Part shown: one piece after another, positions 9,059-16,772 of the stretch
Position numbering within the stretch: position 1 is the first letter of the stretch
How the letters are laid out: the number at the start of each line of letters is the position of its first letter
Assembly: GCA_030065175.1 (NCBI GenBank)
Contig: JASJDH010000004.1
Coordinates: forward strand, 1 to 49,433
Direction: 5' to 3'
Length of the DNA stretch: 49,433 nt
DNA from: Leptolyngbyaceae cyanobacterium MO_188.B28
Lineage (GTDB): Bacteria; Cyanobacteriota; Cyanobacteriia; Phormidesmidales; Phormidesmidaceae
The notes under the pieces: model-generated
Told to the model about the DNA's origin: nothing
What the model saw: the letters and a program-made list of their open reading frames with translations, nothing else
Databases searched by the model: none
Translations under genes and position numbers: made by a program

Positions 9059-9778
9059 ATGATTCTGGTTATTGATAACTACGACAGTTTCACTTACAAC
9101 CTGGTGCAGTATTTAGGGGAATTGGGACACAGTTTATCCGTCGCCCAAGATATTCAGGTTTATCGCAATGATGAAATCTCCGTCCAGGAAATTCATCGCC
9201 TGCAACCGGATGGCGTGGTTATTTCCCCAGGGCCGGGACGCCCTGAGGATGCAGGCATTTCCATGGAGTTAATTCAGGAATTAGGACCAACTATCCCAAT
9301 CCTGGGAGTTTGTCTGGGGCATCAATGTATTGGTCAAGTCTTTGGCGGGGCTATTGTCTCAGCGCCAGAACTGATGCATGGTAAAACCTCTGAAGTCTCT
9401 CACAGCGGCGTAGGCGTATTCACAGGATTAGACAATCCGTTGGTGGCCACTCGATATCACAGTTTGGTTATTGAGCGGCGAACCCATCCGTCAGTCCTTG
9501 ACATCACAGCCTGGGCAGAGGGAGATGTGATTATGGGGGTTCGTCACAAAACCTATCCCCATATTCAAGGGGTCCAGTTTCACCCTGAAAGTATATTGAC
9601 AACTTCCGGTAAGCTACTGCTGAAAAATTTCCTGGTGAGTCTGGGTCAACCCATGACCTTGGCTGCGAACCAAACTGCTAACAAGACCGTCCATCAGACG
9701 GCGGATAAAACTGCCAAGAAGTCCGCCGCAAAAGGGACGCCTAAGTCTAAGAAGAAGAAAGCCAAGTCTAAGAAGTGA
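9059..9778 (+). CDS. trpG: Anthranilate/aminodeoxychorismate synthase glutaminase
   Basis: The protein has 239 residues. A class I glutamine amidotransferase domain carries the triad: Cys in GVCLGHQCIGQVFGG, and His and Glu in QFHPESILT. The N-terminal MILVIDNYDSFTYNLVQYLG is typical of TrpG/PabA. It supplies ammonia to TrpE (tryptophan) and possibly PabB (folate); one protein often serves both. Beyond the usual end (about residue 195) is a ~40-residue Thr/Ala/Lys-rich tail ending KSKKKKAKSKK, which resembles a histone-H1 tail and is not part of the enzyme fold. Confidence 0.92.
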   Translation: MILVIDNYDSFTYNLVQYLGELGHSLSVAQDIQVYRNDEISVQEIHRLQPDGVVISPGPGRPEDAGISMELIQELGPTIPILGVCLGHQCIGQVFGGAIVSAPELMHGKTSEVSHSGVGVFTGLDNPLVATRYHSLVIERRTHPSVLDITAWAEGDVIMGVRHKTYPHIQGVQFHPESILTTSGKLLLKNFLVSLGQPMTLAANQTANKTVHQTADKTAKKSAAKGTPKSKKKKAKSKK

Positions 9779-9822
9779 AGGCGGAGTCTGGCGACAAAAG
9801 GCAATTTAGGCTCCAACTTAAA

Positions 9823-9927
9823 GCGGGACAATCCAGTAGAGAAACAGCAGTCAGAAATCAGAAGTCAGTCAGGAACTGGATTCTGTCTCCTGTCTCCTGA
9901 CTTCTTGCCCCGTCAGACTGTCCCGGC
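9823..9927. repeat. Intergenic composite hairpin with STRR-like oligomers
   Basis: Between trpG and the MBL-fold gene, GGGACA (9825-9830) and TGTCCC (9919-9924) bracket CAGTCAGAAATCAGAAGTCAG and TTCTGTCTCCTGTCTCCTGA. The two inner parts are partly complementary. GTCAGAA-type units also occur inside the ABC exporter at 40281-40318, so this is a dispersed short-repeat family. Confidence 0.55.
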
Positions 9928-10054
9928 CCTAAGGCGATCCCTAACAATTTAATTGAAAACAAATCTCAGCTTCAGCGCTACAGTTAGGTATACTCAACTG
10001 TTAAATACAGATTTGGGAGAAAATTTCTCCGAAAACTTCTAAACAACAAGTTTT

Positions 10055-10831
10055 ATGAAACGGCGAAAGTTGGTTCGTTATGCTGGCGCAAGCTTCTTAG
10101 CCACTCTGGGGCTTGGCCTTGTCTCCCATCAGCAAACTTTTCAAGCGCAGACCAGTGGACCGCTTTCAGTGCAGTGGTTAGGTCATACTTGTTTTTTGTT
10201 TAGCGGCGGCGGTCGCCGAGTTTTGGTCAATCCCTTCCGACCTATCGGGTGTACGGCAGGGTATCGACCGCCTCAAGTAGAGGCCGATTTGATCATGATT
10301 AGCAGCCGTCTCTTTGATGAGGGCTCCTTAGACGGATTACCGGGGAATCCCCGATTATTGGCTCAACCCGGAGAATACGAACTTAATGGGATGCGAGTTC
10401 AGGGGATTAATACGGATCATGACCGTGAAGGGGGACGGCGGTTTGGCTCGAATGTGGTTTGGCGTTGGAATCAAGCGGGCGTTAATATTGTTCACCTAGG
10501 CGGTATTGCAGGCCCGATCGAGTTAGAACAGCAAATCTTGATTGGACGGCCTGATGTGCTGCTAGCGCCTGTGGGCGGCAGCGCTAAAGCCTATAATCCT
10601 GAAGAAGCGGCCCAGGCAGTCCGCACCCTCAATCCCAAACTGGTCATCCCGACCCACTATCGTACCCAAGCAGCGGATCCGGAGGCTTGCGATATTGTTG
10701 CATTGGATGAGTTTTTAGCGCTGATGGAAGGCAGCCAAATCAGTCGACTGGCAGAAGATACACTGACGATCGCTCCCGCTAGTTTGACCGATGGTAGCGT
10801 AAAGGTACAGGTATTAAGTTATCCATTCTAG
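10055..10831 (+). CDS. Exported MBL-fold protein with degenerate metal site
   Basis: The protein has 258 residues. The N-terminus RRKLVRYAGASFLATLGLGL is a signal sequence with a twin-arginine look. The rest follows the UlaG-like metallo-beta-lactamase layout: VQWLGHTCFLF, GEYELNGMRV, DVLLAPVGG and IPTHYRT. Where hydrolases have HxHxDH, this protein reads ISSRLFDEGS, so most of the first metal motif is missing. It may be inactive or use a different site. It ends four bases before the aminopeptidase P gene, so the two are probably co-transcribed. Confidence 0.75.
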   Translation: MKRRKLVRYAGASFLATLGLGLVSHQQTFQAQTSGPLSVQWLGHTCFLFSGGGRRVLVNPFRPIGCTAGYRPPQVEADLIMISSRLFDEGSLDGLPGNPRLLAQPGEYELNGMRVQGINTDHDREGGRRFGSNVVWRWNQAGVNIVHLGGIAGPIELEQQILIGRPDVLLAPVGGSAKAYNPEEAAQAVRTLNPKLVIPTHYRTQAADPEACDIVALDEFLALMEGSQISRLAEDTLTIAPASLTDGSVKVQVLSYPF

Positions 10832-10835
10832 GGCT

Positions 10836-12149
10836 ATGCAAACTGAGTATCGTCATCGTCGCGAAAAACTGATGGCTGCCATAGGAGAGGGAACCGCTGT
10901 CTTTAACAGCGCGCCGATGGCTGTCATGCACAACGACGTTGAATATCAGTTTCGTCAGGACAGCGATTTCTTTTATTTGACTGGATTCAATGAGCCTGAC
11001 TCAGTGGCGGTTTTAGCGCCTCACCACGAAGAACATCGTTTTGTTTTATTCGTGCGGCCTAAAGATAAGGACCAGGAAATCTGGTCGGGATATCGGGTCG
11101 GGGTCGAGGCGGCAAAAGAACGCTATGGGGCGGATCAGGTCTATCCGATCACTGAGCTGGATGAAAAGCTCCCCCAGTATCTGAAAAAGGCGGATCGGCT
11201 CTACTACCATTTGGGGCGCGATCGCGCCTTTAACCAAACCATTCTGACCCATTGGCAGCGGCTATTAGCCACCTATCCGAAACGCGGCACCGGACCCACC
11301 GCCTTAGAAGACGCCAAGCTGCTGCTCCAAACGATGCGGCGGGTGAAACATCCAGAAGAGTTAGCGCGCATCCGCCGAGCCGTCGCCATCTCAGTTAAAG
11401 CCCATAATCAAGCTCGAGAAATGGCTCAGCCAGGGCTTTACGAATACGAAATCCAGGCTGAGATGGAACGCATTTTCCGTATGGAAGGCGGCAGCGGCCC
11501 CGCCTACCCGTCTATCATCGCGTCTGGACCCAATGCATGCATCCTGCATTACATCGATAACAATCGGTCCATGCAAAAGGGCGATTTGCTGTTAATCGAC
11601 GCAGGCTGCGCCTACGACTATTACAACGCTGATATCACCCGTACATTTCCGATAGACGGTCAATTCACCCCTGAGCAACGGATCCTTTACGAATTGGTGC
11701 TAGAAGCCCAACTCAAGGCCATTGAGCAAGTACTACCGGGTCATCCCTTTAACCAATTCCATGACGCCGCAACCCGCATAATCACGGAGGGGCTGGTTGA
11801 ACTGGGGCTGCTTCAGGGGGAGATTGACCAATTGATTGAGGAGAAAAAGCACAAAGCTTTCTTCATGCATGGAACAGGCCATTTTCTCGGGTTAGATGTC
11901 CATGATACAGGCGTTCTCCGGAACCCGGACAAAACTTGGAAACCCTTTCAGCCGGGGAATGTTGTGACGGTGGAGCCGGGTGTCTATATTCCTCCCAACT
12001 ATGAACCCGCTGAAGACCAACCTCAGATTGAGGATCGATGGCGAGGCATCGGCATTCGCATTGAAGACGATGTGTTAGTCACCGACAACGGCCATGAAAT
12101 CTTGACCGCTGGGGTTCCGAAATCCCTTGCAGAAATGGAAGGCAAGTAA
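10836..12149 (+). CDS. pepP: Xaa-Pro aminopeptidase (aminopeptidase P)
   Basis: The protein has 437 residues. The N-terminal AMP_N domain (about 1-135, with EYQFRQDSDFFYLTGFNEP) precedes a pita-bread M24 catalytic domain. The dinuclear metal ligands are visible: Asp in LIDAGCAYDYY, Asp in NADITRTFP, His in HGTGHFLGLDVHD, Glu in VEPGVYIP and Glu in GIRIEDDVLV. It removes an N-terminal residue before proline. It directly follows the MBL-fold gene. Confidence 0.93.
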   Translation: MQTEYRHRREKLMAAIGEGTAVFNSAPMAVMHNDVEYQFRQDSDFFYLTGFNEPDSVAVLAPHHEEHRFVLFVRPKDKDQEIWSGYRVGVEAAKERYGADQVYPITELDEKLPQYLKKADRLYYHLGRDRAFNQTILTHWQRLLATYPKRGTGPTALEDAKLLLQTMRRVKHPEELARIRRAVAISVKAHNQAREMAQPGLYEYEIQAEMERIFRMEGGSGPAYPSIIASGPNACILHYIDNNRSMQKGDLLLIDAGCAYDYYNADITRTFPIDGQFTPEQRILYELVLEAQLKAIEQVLPGHPFNQFHDAATRIITEGLVELGLLQGEIDQLIEEKKHKAFFMHGTGHFLGLDVHDTGVLRNPDKTWKPFQPGNVVTVEPGVYIPPNYEPAEDQPQIEDRWRGIGIRIEDDVLVTDNGHEILTAGVPKSLAEMEGK

Positions 12150-12509
12150 CGTCCCTAACTGTATTTAAGTTTGTGGTGACCACTTCAGTGGTTAGCGCAA
12201 AGGAATCGCTGAAGCGATTATTACGAGCTTTGTGGTTAGTTTGTAGTGCCCCCTTCAGCTCAAGCTATGCGACTCGCTACAGCGATAATTACAAGCTTTG
12301 AGCGTATTTTTGGAAAGTCTTTCCCGGCCAAATACGCCCTCTTAGACAGTCGCCTGATTCGTTTTTTCTAGAGCATGCCTGCAAGGATTTAACGACTTAA
12401 AACGAAGGAGATGCACGAGATCTGAGGAAAAAAGTACTGCATTTAACTAATTGCCGCTATATTAACAGTCTGACTTTTTCACTGACTCAGTGAAGGGAAA
12501 ATCAGTTCT
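12150..12509. other. Gap carrying a two-copy dispersed repeat
   Basis: No gene was found here. The gap holds two imperfect ~63-bp direct repeats (listed separately) and then an AT-rich stretch that probably contains the promoter of the amidase gene. Confidence 0.55.
12169..12300. repeat. Two imperfect ~63-bp direct repeats
   Basis: Copy 1 is at 12169-12232 and copy 2 at 12239-12300. Both begin GTTTGTRGTG and end in AGCTTTG. In copy 1 CTTCAG and CTGAAG form an inverted pair. The layout (GTTTGTAGT, then TTCAG, then a GCGATWATTAC-type part) resembles an interspersed intergenic repeat I associate with many cyanobacterial genomes. Confidence 0.6.
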
Positions 12510-14012
12510 GTGAGATTGAATCGGTTACTTCCTAGACTCTTAGGCGTCTTGAGTTTTCTGTTGGTTCCTATGCCTACAGAAGCGGCTACATTGCAGTTTT
12601 GGCGCTTTGAGGCCCGTGAAAACCGTTTGGTGTTCACCACAGATGAAGGTGTCCAACCCACAGCCCAGCTTATTTTTAATCCCACCCGCCTGATCGTTGA
12701 TCTGCCCAGAACGACATTAGAAGGCTCTACAGTCAGGCAAACAGTCGGCGGCGGTGTACGAGAAGTCCGGGTCGGTCAGGTCAATGCCGAGACGACTCGC
12801 TTGGTGATCGAACTGGCTCCAGGATATACCGTTGATCCCCAACAAATTCAGGTGCGGGGAGAAACATCCCAGCGGTGGATCGTTCAACTGCCCACCCTCC
12901 AAAGAGGGAACCCGCCGTCGCCCTCTATCCAAACTGCATCCAGACCCGATACGCCCAGCCCCAGGGTATCTCGCTCTGATAGGAACCGGGTCAGCACAAT
13001 TCAAGGGGTTGCCGCCGCCACTCAAATTGATGGCATTGTCGCTACCCCTGATGGCTTTTTTGTGCGCACTAGCGGCGCAATGCCGGAAATTGAAGTCCAT
13101 CGCTCCAACGATCGCGATCGCCAAATCATCATCGAAGCCCACAACGCAACGGTTTCTTCTGACTTAAGCCCCCAAGCGTTACCCCATAATCGCTATAGCA
13201 TTCGGAACTGGGAGGTGTCTCAACAGCAAACCTCTCCCGCCAGTGTTCAAATCACCCTCAGTTTGGCGGAAAATAGCCCCAATTGGCGCGCCACCGCCAG
13301 TAGCTTTGGCGGCATTGTCATTCTTCCTGTCGATATTTCCATTAGCCAGATCCCCGATCTTGGGAATCCCAAGCCCATTAATACAAACTCCATCACTGCG
13401 CGCTCGTCTCCGCAAACAGGCTCCAGACCCAGACCCCAACCAGCGCCTACCCGTCGTTCAAACGCACGTGCGTTGGTGGTCATTGACCCAGGTCATGGGG
13501 GATCCGATCCAGGCGCTGTGGGCATCAATGGGATGCAGGAAAAGGGGATTGTGCTAGAGATTAGCCGTCAAGTCGCCTTACGTCTGGAGCAGCAGGGAAT
13601 TCAAGCCGTATTAACCCGCCGAGACGATCTCGATCTTGATCTCGACCCCCGTATCCTAATCGCCGAACAGGTGAACGCCGATCTATTAGTTAGCATTCAT
13701 GCTAACGCCATTAACCTCAGACGCCCGGACGTCAATGGCTTAGAAAGCTATTACACAACCGACGTCGGACGACAATTAGCTCAGGTTATTCACAACACCA
13801 TTCTGCAACGACTCGGGGTGGCGGATCGGGGAATTCGGGAGTCCAGATTTTATATCTTGAGGCACACAACGATGCCCGCTGTTCTGATTGAAACAGGATT
13901 TCTGACCGGCGCTCAAGATGCGCGGAATCTGGCTGACCCAGCCTGGCGGAGTCGGATGGCGGACGCGATCGCCCAAGGTATTTTGCAATACGTTCGCCAG
14001 TACTTACAATAA
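12510..14012 (+). CDS. N-acetylmuramoyl-L-alanine amidase, AMIN + Amidase_3
   Basis: The protein has 500 residues with a GTG start. A signal peptide (about 1-25, ending PTEA) is followed by an AMIN domain (about 28-130), which places amidases on the envelope. A long Pro/Ser-rich linker with a second AMIN-like stretch follows (about 165-260), and then the zinc amidase (about 320-500). Zinc ligands are His in VIDPGHGGSDPGA, Glu in QEKGIVLEISRQ and His in LLVSIHANAI; the catalytic Glu is in AVLIETGFLT. It cleaves peptidoglycan stem peptides during cell separation, and AmiC-type enzymes of filamentous species also form septal pores. Confidence 0.92.
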   Translation: MRLNRLLPRLLGVLSFLLVPMPTEAATLQFWRFEARENRLVFTTDEGVQPTAQLIFNPTRLIVDLPRTTLEGSTVRQTVGGGVREVRVGQVNAETTRLVIELAPGYTVDPQQIQVRGETSQRWIVQLPTLQRGNPPSPSIQTASRPDTPSPRVSRSDRNRVSTIQGVAAATQIDGIVATPDGFFVRTSGAMPEIEVHRSNDRDRQIIIEAHNATVSSDLSPQALPHNRYSIRNWEVSQQQTSPASVQITLSLAENSPNWRATASSFGGIVILPVDISISQIPDLGNPKPINTNSITARSSPQTGSRPRPQPAPTRRSNARALVVIDPGHGGSDPGAVGINGMQEKGIVLEISRQVALRLEQQGIQAVLTRRDDLDLDLDPRILIAEQVNADLLVSIHANAINLRRPDVNGLESYYTTDVGRQLAQVIHNTILQRLGVADRGIRESRFYILRHTTMPAVLIETGFLTGAQDARNLADPAWRSRMADAIAQGILQYVRQYLQ

Positions 14013-14041
14013 TTAGCCACTAATTAATCACTTACAATCCC

Positions 14042-15106
14042 TCATTTATGTTCTGGATGCTCCGATTCGGGGGTATGGTCCCCTAGACGATTGATCGCAG
14101 CAATGAACTGATAAAGCCGCCCAAAATCGCGGTGATTGAAATATAAAACAAGACGGGGTAAGTGGGCGATTTCATCGTCGTTCTCAGAAGCCAGGGCGTT
14201 GCAAGCGTAAATTTTCCCCTTCGCGACAATATCGCTAAACTCCTGGTTGAGCAGCTCAATCCCTTCCGAGGACAACGGAGACTTGAGACGAATCACTAAT
14301 TGGTCTCCCACATACCGATGAGAATGAAACACTCGGTAGAAACTTGCGATCGCCTCACACGCCTCATCCAGATTGTCGGTAATGGTATATAAACTGGGAT
14401 CATTCTCGCTAATTAACTGAGCACCTAATAAATGCTCTCGAATATAGCGATCCCAGCCACGCCAATAATCCCCCCCTGGCCGATCAATCAGGACCAACGG
14501 AATCGGCCCCGCCTTCCCGGTTTGAACCAACGTTAGCGACTCAAACGCCTCATCCTGAGTGCCGAATCCCCCTGGGAACAAAGCCAGCGCGTCACTCTCC
14601 CGAAGGAAAAATAGTTTGCGCGTGAAAAAATACTTAAAATCTAAGAGCTTCGGATCAGATTCGATAACCGGATTCGCCCCCTGCTCGAAAGGCAGTTGAA
14701 TATTAAGCCCAAAAGATTTATCAGGCCCCGCTCCATGGTTCCCCGCTTCCATAATTCCTCCACCCGCCCCCGTCATCACCATGAAGCCCTGCTGAGCGAC
14801 ACGACGGGCAAACTCAAGAGCCATTTTGTATTCAGAACTATCTGGCGAAATTCTAGCCGAGCCAAATATGGTCACCTTGCGGATATGACGATAGGGATAA
14901 AATATCTGAAAGCCCTGTTCCATATCCAACAGAGCATAATTCAGAATTTTCCAGTCTAGGCGATCAGCCTCCCGCCCAATCATTCTCAAGAGCGTTTCTA
15001 ATACTTGCTGAATCAGCGCTCCATGCTGCATCGTCGGGAGCTGATCGATTAAAGCGGTTAGGTCTGCTTGAGAGAAATCGGACAGGTTGGAAGGAAGAGC
15101 AACCAT
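14042..15106 (-). CDS. LOG-family Rossmann-fold protein
   Basis: The protein has 354 residues. A ~75-residue N-terminal helical part is followed by the LOG domain: VTIFGSARI, VMTGAGGGIMEAGNHGA and the family motif PGGFGTQDEAFE. This is the TIGR00730 group, often mislabelled lysine decarboxylase; characterised members hydrolyse nucleoside monophosphates to free bases, as in cytokinin activation. The substrate here is unknown. It is convergent with the amidase gene, with 29 bp between them. Confidence 0.85.
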   Translation of the reverse strand: MVALPSNLSDFSQADLTALIDQLPTMQHGALIQQVLETLLRMIGREADRLDWKILNYALLDMEQGFQIFYPYRHIRKVTIFGSARISPDSSEYKMALEFARRVAQQGFMVMTGAGGGIMEAGNHGAGPDKSFGLNIQLPFEQGANPVIESDPKLLDFKYFFTRKLFFLRESDALALFPGGFGTQDEAFESLTLVQTGKAGPIPLVLIDRPGGDYWRGWDRYIREHLLGAQLISENDPSLYTITDNLDEACEAIASFYRVFHSHRYVGDQLVIRLKSPLSSEGIELLNQEFSDIVAKGKIYACNALASENDDEIAHLPRLVLYFNHRDFGRLYQFIAAINRLGDHTPESEHPEHK

Positions 15107-15187
15107 AAGTTCAGATTTTTCAAGATAATCTGCGGGACTCTATTGTATCGAGATTTTAAGTGCAAGAGGAGTCACTCCTTAGAGGCG

Positions 15188-15216
15188 AAAAACACCCCGG
15201 ATTATTTCATCCGAGG
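15188..15216 (-). terminator. trxA rho-independent terminator
   Basis: On the minus strand CCTCGGAT (15216-15209) pairs with ATCCGGGG (15202-15195, one G-T pair) around a 6-nt loop. TGTTTTT follows (T-run at 15192-15188), about 130 bases after the trxA stop. Confidence 0.7.
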
Positions 15217-15344
15217 CGTTAGGAATTGAAACACCCCCCAATTAAACCCAAGGTTTCCTTCATTCAACTTAACCGCTTATATCATGCAGTCGAAAGTCAC
15301 TTCAGGAGGAACATGAGTCAGAGGCAGATATCCCACTGTACAAT

Positions 15345-15665
15345 CTAGAGATATTTCTCCAATGTATTAGCCAATGTGGTTTTAGGAACAGCGCCGACTA
15401 CCATATCTACCCGCTGCCCGCCTTTGAAAATCATTAAAGTCGGAATGCTGCGAATCCCATACTGGCTAGCTACGCTAGGGTTTTCATCGGTATTAACCTT
15501 AACAACCTTGATCTGACCTTCGTACTGTTCAGAAATTTCATCCACAACGGGTGCAACCATACGACAGGGACCACACCAAGGAGCCCAAAAATCAACCAGC
15601 ACAGGAACTTCGCTCTCGAGTACCTCGTGCTTAAAAGTGGAATCTGTAACTTGTGCGGATGACAT
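15345..15665 (-). CDS. trxA: Thioredoxin
   Basis: The protein has 106 residues and a single thioredoxin fold with the active site [10 protein letters not shown] and cis-Pro in RSIPTLMIF. It reduces target disulfides in the cytoplasm. It lies downstream of guaB3 with Yfr1 between them, an arrangement known in many cyanobacteria. It is read from its own promoter in the 320-bp gap before Yfr1, and a hairpin plus T-run follows the gene. Confidence 0.96.
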   Translation of the reverse strand: MSSAQVTDSTFKHEVLESEVPVLVDFWAPWCGPCRMVAPVVDEISEQYEGQIKVVKVNTDENPSVASQYGIRSIPTLMIFKGGQRVDMVVGAVPKTTLANTLEKYL

Positions 15666-15982
15666 GCCTAGAAATCCTTGCCTCTGCTATTGTTCAGAAT
15701 CTTACCATAGCCAAAATCAGTCACTTTTGGCTCGATGCTTATACAATAGGATACACTTTGTCGGAATCTACATCCGTTTCTTGACTCAGAATTGTATGAT
15801 TTAACTCCGTCTATCAAATTGGATATTGCAATATAGCCATAGTAGATTGCATCCAAGCATTTATCCAGAGTCCCGCAATCCGATGAATTTGAACTCTAGT
15901 TCTATAGCCGACAGGAATAAGAAAGCAAACTTACAGGAAACAAACTTCAGAGGGTTAACTGTTAACGTCCAAACGAAGGGTT

Positions 15983-16060
15983 AAAAAAGCAGGAACCGCC
16001 CGAACATAAAGTTCAGGCGGAGTGTGGTGTGAGGAGTGAACGGAAACTTCCGTCTCCGCT
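15983..16060 (-). ncRNA. yfr1: Yfr1 small regulatory RNA
   Basis: On the minus strand the invariant Yfr1 core ACTCCTCACAC lies at 16037-16027, unpaired between two hairpins. The 5' hairpin is CGGAAGTTTCCG (16052-16041). The 3' hairpin, CCGCCTGAAC/GTTCGGGCGG (16020-15996), is followed by a T-run at 15988-15983 and acts as the terminator. A TACAAT box at 16073-16068 puts the 5' end near 16060. Position between guaB3 and trxA matches known Yfr1 loci. In marine cyanobacteria the core motif binds outer-membrane porin mRNAs near their start sites and blocks translation; here the targets are unknown. Confidence 0.92.
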
Positions 16061-16067
16061 TTACTCC

Positions 16068-16073
16068 ATTGTA
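16068..16073 (-). promoter_or_regulatory. Yfr1 promoter -10 box
   Basis: TACAAT on the minus strand, about 7 bases before the inferred Yfr1 5' end. A weak TGGCAA lies 16 bases upstream as a possible -35 element. Confidence 0.55.
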
Positions 16074-16566
16074 TGTGACTGTTAATTTTTTGCCACCCAC
16101 TCTCGCCATGAATTGAAAAGTCTTAAAGGTTTTCACAAGATCATAGCTTAGAGAGTGACGCCCCATTGAATCAGTTGCATGCGTCCCGCCTCTAGCCTCT
16201 GGAAGACTTTCAGTCAAAGGGGCTAAGAACATAATCCCCCCCATGTTTCTGACCATAAGAGAGACGAGAGATCTGTCTTCACTGTGATAGAGGAATAATC
16301 CTAGACAAGGTGATTAGTTAATTGCTCATGTGCCAATTTAGCAACTGGCTCACTTGTCATCGAGCAGCCACACTGAGTCCAAATTCCCCTATCTAGCACT
16401 TAAAAAACGGTTTGGCTCAAGAACAGTTTATGCAATCACAATCTCAACCGACGCAATGTGAGATATGGCGAAAAGCATTCGCCGTCCAATTAATCACCCT
16501 GCCTGAAAATTGAGACTTAATACGGTCGCTCCTATGAACGGTTAAGCAAAAAATTATGTAGACAAC

Positions 16567-16604
16567 AGTTATCAGGGTCGCAGGACCGCTTACCCCTGAT
16601 AACT
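16567..16604 (-). terminator. Hairpin downstream of guaB3
   Basis: A perfect 11-bp stem AGTTATCAGGG (16567-16577) / CCCTGATAACT (16594-16604) has a 16-nt loop. Reading from guaB3, a run of six T follows about 13 bases after the stem, so it is plausibly the guaB3 terminator. A structured RNA is the alternative. Confidence 0.45.
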
Positions 16605-16772
16605 AAGTTACCTAACGACTCGTGGTTCCGCAGAGACGCCAACCCGTTTCGGCTCTTATCATCCTCAAGAAAAAGTAGGTATAAAAGCCCAGTTAAATTT
16701 CCCTGAAACTGGTTCAGGCAAGTCGGGTGGAAAACAAGCGGTATTAATCAACAATGGCTGATTTAACCTGGT

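Larger units (their letters stand above)
15666..16772. other. guaB3-trxA intergenic region
   Basis: No protein gene was accepted here. The region contains the trxA promoter area, the Yfr1 small RNA (minus strand) with its promoter, and an 11-bp-stem hairpin at 16567-16604. The part from about 16080 to 16560 shows no further signal I can support. Confidence 0.6.

Noticed and set aside
15668-15856. 62-residue frame upstream of trxA
   Set aside because: It sits in the trxA promoter region and has no recognisable features.
15981-16256. 91-residue minus-strand open frame
   Set aside because: It overlaps Yfr1, including its terminator and promoter, and has no domain or coding-like pattern.
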